Part shown: in pieces, positions 5,897 to 10,782 of the stretch
Layout of the letters: the number at the start of each line of letters is the position of its first letter
Position numbering within the stretch: the stretch's first letter is position 1
From: an uncultured Clostridia bacterium
Lineage (GTDB): Bacteria > Bacillota > Clostridia > Oscillospirales > Acutalibacteraceae
Direction of reading: 5' to 3'
NCBI GenBank assembly: GCA_937897215.1
Contig: CALCBQ010000127.1
Coordinates: 1 to 10,782, forward strand
DNA length: 10,782 bases
Notes under the pieces: generated by a model
What the model was told of the DNA's origin: nothing
The model's input: only the letters and a program-made list of their open reading frames with translations
The model's database searches: none
Made by a program: the position numbers and the translations under genes

Positions 5897-6367
5897 ATGT
5901 TAAACAGCGTAATTATTATGGGCAGACTTACTGCTGACCCAGAACTTCGCACAACACCAAATGGCTTATCCGTTACTTCATTTACTGTTGCAGTTGACCG
6001 CAACTACAAATCAGGCGATGAAAGACAAACTGACTTTATCAGCGTTGTAGCATGGCGTGGAACAGCAGATTTCGTTACAAGATTCTTCAAAAAGGGTCAG
6101 ATGATTGCTGTTCAGGGCTCACTTCAAGTTCGCAACTATGAAGATAAAAACGGTAACAAGCGTACAGCTTATGATGTTGTTGCTGACAATGTTTCATTCT
6201 GCGGAAGCAAGAATGAAGGTAGTAACAATACTTATGCAGCTGCAAGACCAGAATCAGCACCAGCTGTTTCTTACCAGAGTGCAGATGCAGGCAGCTTTTC
6301 AGTTTTACCCGATGATAACCAGGGATTCCCATTCGCTTCAGATGATGACGAAGGACTCCCATTCTAA
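5897..6367 (+). CDS. ssb: Single-stranded DNA-binding protein
   Basis: This protein coats single-stranded DNA in replication, recombination and repair, and recruits partners through its C-terminal tip. The OB-fold spans about residues 1-110 (LNSVIIMGRLTADPELRTTP, FTVAVDRNY, TDFISVVAWRGTADF, GQMIAVQGSLQVRNYEDKNG, YDVVADNVSFCG). A low-complexity linker rich in S, N, A and P follows. The tail ends DDDEGLPF, the acidic tip that binds partner proteins. A second, less acidic copy, DDNQGFPF, lies just before it. At 156 residues the length is normal. GGAGG at 5884-5888 precedes the ATG by 8 bases. The gene lies between rpsF and rpsR, the standard arrangement in Firmicutes. Confidence 0.97.
   Translation: MLNSVIIMGRLTADPELRTTPNGLSVTSFTVAVDRNYKSGDERQTDFISVVAWRGTADFVTRFFKKGQMIAVQGSLQVRNYEDKNGNKRTAYDVVADNVSFCGSKNEGSNNTYAAARPESAPAVSYQSADAGSFSVLPDDNQGFPFASDDDEGLPF
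6311..6364 (+). repeat. Duplicated SSB C-terminal tip coding repeat
   Basis: Two 24-base copies (6311-6334 and 6341-6364), spaced by six bases, match at 20 of 24 positions and encode DDNQGFPF and DDDEGLPF. The differences in the first copy remove two acidic residues. Confidence 0.7.
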
Positions 6368-6392
6368 TTGATTCTAATAGGAGGAAACTAAA

Positions 6393-6635
6393 ATGGCATA
6401 CGATAAGAATGCAAGACCAAACAGAAAAGGTCGCAAAAAAGTTTGTGCATTTTGTGTAGAAAAAGTTGAAAAAATCGACTATAAAGATACAGCAAAACTC
6501 CGTCGTTACACATCAGAAAGAGCAAAGATTCTTCCTCGCCGTGTAACAGGTACTTGTGCATATCACCAGAGAGAGCTTACAACAGCTATCAAGAGAGCAA
6601 GACAAATCGCTCTTATGCCTTACACAAATGACTAA
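6393..6635 (+). CDS. rpsR: 30S ribosomal protein S18, cysteine-containing (C+) form
   Basis: S18 pairs with S6 on the small-subunit platform near the mRNA exit. The 80-residue protein has a basic N-terminus (RPNRKGRKK), then VCAFC (Cys18, Cys21), the core IDYKDTAKLRRYTSERAKI, and LPRRVTGTCAYHQRELTTAIKRARQIALMPY with Cys55 and His58. The CxxC plus CxxH set looks like the intact zinc-binding form of S18, as opposed to cysteine-less paralogues used under zinc shortage. AGGAGG (about 6379-6384) precedes the ATG. It is the last gene of the operon and is followed by a strong terminator. Confidence 0.97.
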   Translation: MAYDKNARPNRKGRKKVCAFCVEKVEKIDYKDTAKLRRYTSERAKILPRRVTGTCAYHQRELTTAIKRARQIALMPYTND

Positions 6636-6644
6636 TTAACAACT

Positions 6645-6671
6645 AAGCCACCCAATAGGGTGGCTTTTTTT
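6645..6671 (+). terminator. Terminator of the rpsF operon
   Basis: AAGCCACCC (6645-6653) pairs perfectly with GGGTGGCTT (6658-6666) around the loop AATA, and the T run continues to 6671. It starts 10 bases after the rpsR stop. Confidence 0.93.
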
Positions 6672-6702
6672 GATGAATAAAGAATAGTTGCGGGTCTGCG
6701 AC

Positions 6703-6736
6703 GCGATTATAGTAAGGGCGATTCACGAATCGCCCG
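6703..6736. repeat. Second, partial copy of the intergenic palindromic repeat
   Basis: These 34 bases match 1332-1365 with a single difference (G to A), and the similarity continues weakly upstream (CTGCG-N2-GCGATTATAG in both). This copy has neither the outer inverted-repeat arms nor the later hairpins of the large element. It lies between the rpsF operon terminator and the ytr-like promoter. Confidence 0.75.
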
Positions 6737-6742
6737 TTTTTT
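6716..6742 (+). terminator. Hairpin plus T run made by the repeat copy; possible back-up terminator
   Basis: GGGCGATT (6716-6723) pairs with AATCGCCC (6728-6735) around CACG, followed by G and six T (6737-6742). It has the form of an intrinsic terminator and would catch read-through from rpsR before the ytr-like promoter. Confidence 0.55.
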
Positions 6743-6755
6743 ATGCAAAAAAATA

Positions 6756-6784
6756 TTGACAAAACATAAATTGTGTTATATAGT
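6756..6784 (+). promoter_or_regulatory. Promoter of the ytr-like operon
   Basis: TTGACA (6756-6761), a 17-base spacer, and TATAGT (6779-6784). The predicted start, near 6791, lies in the middle of the adjoining inverted repeat. The leader is about 57 bases, with GGGAGGTG before the GntR gene. Confidence 0.8.
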
Positions 6785-6804
6785 TAGTTATAGAAGTAAC
6801 TAAC
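6783..6804. promoter_or_regulatory. Candidate operator of the GntR/YtrA-type repressor
   Basis: A perfect 8-bp inverted repeat GTTAGTTA-N6-TAACTAAC overlaps the last two bases of the -10 and covers the start site. The position fits repression by a dimeric winged-helix protein. The first gene downstream encodes a GntR regulator, so autorepression is likely. Confidence 0.7.
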
Positions 6805-6847
6805 CTAATAAAAATCGGTTAATAAAAAAACAGGGAGGTGTAGAAAT

Positions 6848-7216
6848 ATGTTTTCCTTTACAGAAGATAAGCCCTTGTATCTTCAAATTGCAGAACAACT
6901 TGAAGATGCAATTTTCGTAGGTGCTTATGAAGAAGAAACACAAATTCCTTCGACAACTGAGCTTTCAGTATCTTTGCAGATGAATCCTGCAACGGTGTTA
7001 AAAGGAATGAATATTCTTGTGGCGGAAAATATTATTTATAAAAAAAGGGGTCTCGGAATGTTTGTTTGTCCCGGTGCAATCGAAAGGATTAAACATAAGA
7101 GACAAGAAAAATTTTATGATAGTTATGTTCTGCCACTTTTAGATGAAGCAAAGAAACTTGGTCTTACAGAAAATGAAATCATAAATCTTATTGAAAAAAG
7201 GGGAGATAAAAAATGA
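6848..7216 (+). CDS. GntR-family transcriptional regulator, YtrA subfamily
   Basis: This is a predicted repressor of its own operon. The 122-residue length and the absence of a large ligand-binding domain are typical of the YtrA subfamily. The winged helix-turn-helix covers about residues 1-75: FTEDKPLYLQIAEQLEDAI, then IPSTTELSVSLQMNPATVLKGMNILVAENIIYKKRGLGMFV, where GntR proteins usually have PS.RELA..L.vnp.Tv..Al..L. The short helical C-terminus (about 80-122) would mediate dimerisation. GGGAGGTG lies about 7 bases before the ATG. The TGA stop overlaps the ATPase start (ATGA), as is usual when YtrA-type regulators lead ABC transporter operons. The inducing ligand is unknown; B. subtilis ytr responds to cell-wall antibiotics. 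Confidence 0.93.
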   Translation: MFSFTEDKPLYLQIAEQLEDAIFVGAYEEETQIPSTTELSVSLQMNPATVLKGMNILVAENIIYKKRGLGMFVCPGAIERIKHKRQEKFYDSYVLPLLDEAKKLGLTENEIINLIEKRGDKK

Positions 7217-8070
7217 GCATTAAAATCACAGATTTAACAAAGAAATATGGTAAAAACACAGTGTTAAAAGCAATTTCTTTGGAATTTGAAGAAGAAAAAA
7301 TTTATGGTTTGTTAGGCAGAAACGGAGTTGGCAAATCCACCTTGCTTAATATAATATCAAACCGTATTTTTAAAACTAGTGGCGAAGTGTTTGTTGATGG
7401 CGAAGTAGCAGAAGAAAATGCAAACGCACAACAAAAAATATTTTTAATGGGCGAAATCAATCTTTACCCTGAATCAATGAAGGTTTCAGAAATAATTAAA
7501 TGGACAAAAGAATTTTATCCTGAAACAGATACCGAATTTGCTTCTGAATTAGCAAAAAAGTTTTCAATTGATACAAGTAAAAAGTTTGGTACTTTTTCAA
7601 CGGGTCAAAGAACAATAATTAAATTTATTACAGCAATTTCATCAAATGCAAAATACACCTTTCTTGATGAGCCGATTTTAGGGTTAGATGCAAATCACAG
7701 AGAACTTCTTTACAAAACAGTTATTGAAGAATATGCAAAGAATCCAAGAACTATTGTTATTTCAACACATTTGATTGAAGAGATAGCAACCGTAATTGAA
7801 AATGTTGTGATTCTTCATGATTGCAAAGTAGTGTTGTCAGAAAGTACAGAAAAATTACTTAATAAAGGATATTCGGCAAAAGGAAATCTTTCAGATATTG
7901 AAGAATTTATAAAAAACAAAAACTGTTTGGGTGTTGAAAAGATTGGTGGATTTGCCGTTGCCTATCTTCTTGATGAAAAACCTGAAAATGGCGACAAGAA
8001 TATAGAAATTGCAGGACTTAATTTACAAAAGATATTTATAAAATTAACAGGCGGGGAGGGTGCAAAATGA
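7213..8070 (+). CDS. ABC transporter ATP-binding protein, YtrB-like
   Basis: This 285-residue ATPase of the ytr-like exporter has Walker A GRNGVGKST (35-43), Walker B YTFLDE (148-153), the D-loop GLD (157-159) and the H-loop His186 (ISTH). The signature is FSTGQ (128-132), a departure from LSGGQ that keeps the key glycine and glutamine. The usual Q-loop glutamine appears to be replaced (FLMGEINLYPE), as often happens in this ABC-2 subfamily. The region after about 205 is a diverged C-terminal extension. It overlaps the regulator by four bases upstream and the permease by four bases downstream (ATGA at both), implying coupled translation. The transported substrate is unknown. Confidence 0.93.
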   Translation: MSIKITDLTKKYGKNTVLKAISLEFEEEKIYGLLGRNGVGKSTLLNIISNRIFKTSGEVFVDGEVAEENANAQQKIFLMGEINLYPESMKVSEIIKWTKEFYPETDTEFASELAKKFSIDTSKKFGTFSTGQRTIIKFITAISSNAKYTFLDEPILGLDANHRELLYKTVIEEYAKNPRTIVISTHLIEEIATVIENVVILHDCKVVLSESTEKLLNKGYSAKGNLSDIEEFIKNKNCLGVEKIGGFAVAYLLDEKPENGDKNIEIAGLNLQKIFIKLTGGEGAK

Positions 8071-8804
8071 GATTGAAAAGCGCATTAAAATACAGATATA
8101 AAAAGAATTTAAAGCTTATAGGTATATTTTATCTGGCTTTTGCTTTGATTACATTTGTAGCATTTATCACAAAAAGACTTTATCCATACAGCTATAAGTC
8201 ATTTTCAGATGGCGTTGATATGTTCTATTATATGACTGCGATATTTGCATTTATTGTAGGGCTTTTATCCTTTAAAGATGAGCAGATTTTTTTCATTCAG
8301 AATGGTATCACACGCGAACAATGTCATAAGAGTTTCTTAGGATATTTACCTATTACCGTCGGATTTGCCCTTGCAGAAAGATTATTTACATTTTTGTTTT
8401 GCAAGGCAATAAGGGTTGATTATTCGCACTTTTTAGATGTTAGTTTCAATATAGGAAACAGAACATTTATTGCTGATGTTATTTATGAAACAATCGCATT
8501 GATGTGTTTTTTAAGTTTTGGTTATTTAATATCAATTATAATCCGCAGAGTAAAACCTGTTTATATTATTATAGGGATAATTGCCATTATAGTTGCATTG
8601 TTTGCGGATTATTCCTTAAGTGAAACAAATGGCGTATTACCAAGTTTTGCTTATGTTCCACGCTTAATTTATTTCGGCTCTGCATTTAATGAATTTATAC
8701 CGTTGAATTTTGTGGTTTCGCACATTCTGACTGTTTGTATTTTGCTTTCAATTTCACACATTTTGACTTTAAGCATGAACATCAACAGAAAGGAGAAGCA
8801 CTAA
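8067..8804 (+). CDS. ABC-2-like permease subunit of the ytr-like operon, six helices
   Basis: This 245-residue membrane protein was assigned by context and topology; its sequence has no motif that I recognise with certainty. The basic N-terminus (RLKSALKYRYKKNLK) is cytoplasmic. Hydrophobic helices lie at about residues 16-36, 52-70, 92-112, 138-158, 163-181 and 214-235. The segment FFIQNGITREQCHKSFLGYLP between helices 2 and 3 is the coupling-helix-like stretch commonly seen in ABC-2 permeases that pair with YtrB-type ATPases. It is tightly coupled to the ATPase (ATGA) and to the following gene (TAATG). A homodimer with two ATPase copies would make a complete transporter. Confidence 0.78.
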   Translation: MRLKSALKYRYKKNLKLIGIFYLAFALITFVAFITKRLYPYSYKSFSDGVDMFYYMTAIFAFIVGLLSFKDEQIFFIQNGITREQCHKSFLGYLPITVGFALAERLFTFLFCKAIRVDYSHFLDVSFNIGNRTFIADVIYETIALMCFLSFGYLISIIIRRVKPVYIIIGIIAIIVALFADYSLSETNGVLPSFAYVPRLIYFGSAFNEFIPLNFVVSHILTVCILLSISHILTLSMNINRKEKH

Positions 8805-9520
8805 TGAATAAGAAAAGATTTATTGTACCGTCAATCGTTTTATCAGTTTCAGTTGTTCTTCTTGTTATAACATTGGTATTAACAACAAGCTTCATTTTTT
8901 GTACGGGATTAAACACATTTAATGGTGAACGTATAGAAAAAAGTGTGCCGTTTTCTGAAATCGCTTATAAAATAAATCCTTGTTATTCTAATCTTCGTGC
9001 TTTGTTTGACAGTTATAATTGTTTCCGTTATTACGACCCATATGAAGAAAACAGCACTGCTGATATGGATAAGGCACCTGAAGACTACTATAAGAAATGT
9101 ATAGAATATTCAAAAAAGATGTATGAATATTATTTAGCTAATCCAAAAGCGTATAGGAGCAATCAAAATGCTAATCCAAGTTTTGATGTTGCCTATCTTT
9201 CGCAAGAACATGCTTTGGCAGATGCACTTTCTCAACGCGTTATTTCACTTTATTTAGACGGGCAAAAGGAAGAAGCGCAAAAACTTATCAATGAATATTT
9301 TAACAATTTGCCAGCTGATAAAAGTTTGTGTGTTGTGGCTATTGCATCTTTTTCAAATACAGTACACGACCTTGAAGATGATGTGAATTATCAGAAATGG
9401 ATGGTTGAAGTTGAAGAGAAGGTAACAAAAGCATATTATGAAGCATTTCCCGAAAAAGATGAAATTGACAATATGTTTACAAGAGGCGCATATTATAAAC
9501 CATTCGACTGGCAAAAATAA
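8804..9520 (+). CDS. Membrane-anchored helical protein, fourth gene of the ytr-like operon
   Basis: I do not recognise a family for this 238-residue protein. A basic N-terminus (MNKKRF) is followed by one strong hydrophobic helix at about 7-32, with no lipobox or clear signal-peptidase site, so it is probably a signal anchor. The rest is hydrophilic and would lie outside the cell. It has a Tyr-rich helical stretch (PEDYYKKCIEYSKKMYEYYL) and a TPR-like helix pair (LSQRVISLYLDGQKEEAQKLINEYF). The start is the ATG in TAATG, overlapping the permease stop by one base, with AAAGGAG 7 bases upstream. The frame is open further back to 8735, but that start lies deep inside the permease gene. Context suggests an extracytoplasmic accessory or sensing subunit for the transporter. 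This is inference only. Confidence 0.72.
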   Translation: MNKKRFIVPSIVLSVSVVLLVITLVLTTSFIFCTGLNTFNGERIEKSVPFSEIAYKINPCYSNLRALFDSYNCFRYYDPYEENSTADMDKAPEDYYKKCIEYSKKMYEYYLANPKAYRSNQNANPSFDVAYLSQEHALADALSQRVISLYLDGQKEEAQKLINEYFNNLPADKSLCVVAIASFSNTVHDLEDDVNYQKWMVEVEEKVTKAYYEAFPEKDEIDNMFTRGAYYKPFDWQK

Positions 9521-9526
9521 ATGAAC

Positions 9527-9562
9527 AAAAATAAGGGATGCAGGATTGCATCCCTTATTTTA
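9527..9562. terminator. Bidirectional terminator between convergent genes
   Basis: A 15-bp perfect stem AAAATAAGGGATGCA (9528-9542) with TGCATCCCTTATTTT (9547-9561) encloses the loop GGAT. T-rich arms serve both directions. It starts just after the ytr-like operon and its end overlaps the TAA stop of the minus-strand gene at 9560. Confidence 0.88.
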
Positions 9563-10603
9563 TAGCATAATCATATTCGTCAACTTATCTGCTCTTTCAA
9601 TCGCTTCATCACAATTTTCATACCCACGGCATAAATTGTTATACTTAAATCTGTAATCTCTGCCCTCGTAGATGTTTAAAACACAATTATCTAAAAGTCG
9701 ATTTTCTATGGAAAGCAAAGCGTCAACTTTTTTTGAAGATAAAATATTGTCGCTTGTCAAAAATCGTGAAGTATTAACTTTTTCTTGTGGTTCAAAAGGT
9801 AAAATATGATTTTCATCACATACTGTTATGGCGATGTTGTGATTTGAGAAAATCAAAGTTTGTGGAATATCATTAGCAAAATATGATGGACTCATTATAA
9901 ATGGGATTTTTTCTGATGTTGCATAATCTTTGATAATCCCAAGTATTATTGAACTTACAAAAGAAGAATTATCGTAAATGCCTATAACATTATCACAATT
10001 TTCAAAAATCGTGTCATAATGAGTGTGAATACCAAGTGGGGTAGGAGAACTTAACAACCTTATTGTGCCAGCACCTTTAATATTTGTATTTTTTAGTGTT
10101 CGACTGCAAAATCTTCGCACGTAATTTATAACTTTATCGTCATTTAAGTATACCGAAAACTCTGTATGGATTTTCTCTTTAATATGCGATGCGCTTTTAA
10201 GAAATTCACAAGCCTTTTTGTAACAGTTATTTTCTTTCGCTTTAAGAATGAGTATTTCACGGCGCAAGTCAAGCGGATAGTTTTTGTCTTTTGTAACGGG
10301 GTAGTATTTCTCCCATATTCCTGAAAGTATTGGGGAAATTCGTGAAAATCCACTGTCGCTTATTATGTATGTGTCAAGGTTTTCTATATAAAGTCCGTCA
10401 GGGGACTCGTCATAAAACGGATTGAACACAGAAATGTTATAACCTTTGAAATTTTTAACAAGGCGGTCAAAGAAAACTGCACGCTCAAAATCGCTACCAC
10501 CATAAATAATAAAAACCCTTGAATTCGTGTCTTTTTTATAAATTGTGTTGTATGCACTTATATAACCATTACTGCAAATCGCACTCGAAAAATACTTTTT
10601 CAT
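9560..10603 (-). CDS. PRK06851-like tandem P-loop-fold protein with both Walker A motifs degenerate
   Basis: The 347-residue protein resembles the tandem-domain P-loop family PRK06851 (predicted ATPase, function unknown) in length and in segment order. The first half has FSSAICSNGYISAYNTI, then RVFIIYGGSDFERAV where the family has GGPGTGKST, then YNISVFNPFYDESPDGLYIENLDTYIISD. The second half repeats the plan: RLLSSPTPLGIHTHYDTIF, NVIGIYDNSSFVSSIIL in the P-loop place, and SPSYFANDIPQTLIFSNHNIAITVCDENH. In both halves the GxGKS/T residues are missing (residues about 34-42 and 209-218), so ATP binding is unlikely. There is no signal peptide or membrane helix. AGAGGTGG lies 5 bases before the ATG. 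It is a single gene with its own promoter. The family assignment is from memory of motif order, without a search. Confidence 0.65.
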   Translation of the reverse strand: MKKYFSSAICSNGYISAYNTIYKKDTNSRVFIIYGGSDFERAVFFDRLVKNFKGYNISVFNPFYDESPDGLYIENLDTYIISDSGFSRISPILSGIWEKYYPVTKDKNYPLDLRREILILKAKENNCYKKACEFLKSASHIKEKIHTEFSVYLNDDKVINYVRRFCSRTLKNTNIKGAGTIRLLSSPTPLGIHTHYDTIFENCDNVIGIYDNSSFVSSIILGIIKDYATSEKIPFIMSPSYFANDIPQTLIFSNHNIAITVCDENHILPFEPQEKVNTSRFLTSDNILSSKKVDALLSIENRLLDNCVLNIYEGRDYRFKYNNLCRGYENCDEAIERADKLTNMIML

Positions 10604-10619
10604 AATACCACCTCTTTTT

Positions 10620-10648
10620 ATACTATTCAGTGGTGTTTATTTTGTTAA
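10620..10648 (-). promoter_or_regulatory. Promoter of the degenerate P-loop-fold gene
   Basis: On the minus strand TTAACA (10643-10648), a 17-base spacer, and TAGTAT (10620-10625). The start would be near 10613, so the leader is very short and includes the AGAGGTGG site. It is back-to-back with the fba promoter, the two -35 boxes being 4 bases apart. Confidence 0.55.
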
Positions 10649-10652
10649 TTTG

Positions 10653-10681
10653 TTGACAAAAATGTGTATGTGTACTATAAT
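10653..10681 (+). promoter_or_regulatory. Consensus sigma-A promoter of fba
   Basis: TTGACA (10653-10658), exactly 17 bases, then TATAAT (10676-10681): twelve of twelve consensus positions at ideal spacing. This predicts high constitutive expression, in keeping with a glycolytic gene. Confidence 0.93.
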
Positions 10682-10715
10682 AATTGCGGAAAAATTTAAA
10701 GGAGTGTATAAACAT

Positions 10716-10782
10716 ATGCCATTAGTAAATGCAAAAGAAATGCTTACAAAAGCAAAAGCAGGCCACTATGCAGTTGGTCAGT
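10716..10782 (+). CDS. fba: Class II fructose-bisphosphate aldolase, N-terminus (runs off the window)
   Basis: The 22 visible residues, MPLVNAKEMLTKAKAGHYAVGQ, match the start of zinc-dependent class II aldolases (MPLV..KEM...A..G.YAVG.FN). These split fructose-1,6-bisphosphate into dihydroxyacetone phosphate and glyceraldehyde-3-phosphate in cytoplasmic glycolysis. The zinc ligands lie beyond the window. AAAGGAG (10698-10704) precedes the ATG by 11 bases, slightly longer than usual. The consensus promoter directly upstream supports this start. A related tagatose-bisphosphate aldolase cannot be excluded from so short a fragment. Confidence 0.85.
   Translation, partial: MPLVNAKEMLTKAKAGHYAVGQ

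Noticed and set aside
6087..6371. Open frames overlapping ssb on both strands
   Set aside because: Low-complexity His/Gln/Leu-rich translations from the CAG-like and GCA-like linker codons of ssb, without ribosome binding sites.

Overview
The window looks like the chromosome of a low-GC, spore-former-type Firmicute, most likely an uncultured gut member of the Clostridia (Oscillospiraceae/Ruminococcaceae-like). The evidence is AT-rich DNA, strong AGGAGG-type ribosome binding sites, near-consensus TTGACA/TATAAT promoters, an rpsF-ssb-rpsR operon with an S18 carrying the cysteine motif, YtrA-type and Nat-type ABC transporters, and palindromic repeats of a kind common in these genomes. There is no phage, CRISPR array, transposase, tRNA or rRNA gene.

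Layout. (1) 1-647, minus strand: the start of a cytoplasmic GH43 glycoside hydrolase, coupled to an upstream gene for a 90-residue two-helix membrane protein with a coiled-coil tail. An 18-bp perfect palindrome lies just before the pair. (2) 618-1245, minus strand: a permuted NlpC/P60-like (YiiX-type) predicted cysteine peptidase/amidase with its own promoter and terminator. (3) 1266-1546: a roughly 280-bp non-coding element with inverted-repeat ends and nested hairpins; part of it recurs at 6703-6736. (4) 1557-1661, minus strand: a candidate small RNA with an extended -10, a 5' hairpin, a C/U-rich anti-Shine-Dalgarno stretch and a strong terminator. (5) 1717-3890, minus strand: a two-gene ABC-2 exporter of the YhaQ/YhaP (NatA/NatB) type. 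(6) 3962-5505, plus strand: an O-antigen ligase/polymerase-like membrane protein. (7) 5485-6671, plus strand: the rpsF-ssb-rpsR operon, whose promoter is embedded in the previous gene's stop codon and terminator. (8) 6756-9561, plus strand: a four-gene operon with a YtrA-type GntR repressor, an ABC ATPase, a six-helix permease and a membrane-anchored helical protein, behind a promoter with a perfect inverted-repeat operator. (9) 9560-10648, minus strand: a protein resembling the tandem P-loop PRK06851 family in which both P-loops have lost the nucleotide-binding residues. (10) 10653-10782, plus strand: a fully consensus promoter and the start of class II fructose-bisphosphate aldolase.

How the parts relate. 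The ribosomal/ssb operon and fba are housekeeping. The ytr-like operon reads as a self-repressed module, induced when a ligand releases the GntR protein; in the related B. subtilis ytr operon the inducers are cell-wall antibiotics. The overlapping ATGA and TAATG junctions imply that its products are made together. The most useful leads are the candidate small RNA, the degenerate P-loop protein, the 18-bp palindrome, the duplicated SSB tail and the uncharacterised fourth gene of the ytr-like operon. No clearly new defence or mobile system is visible.
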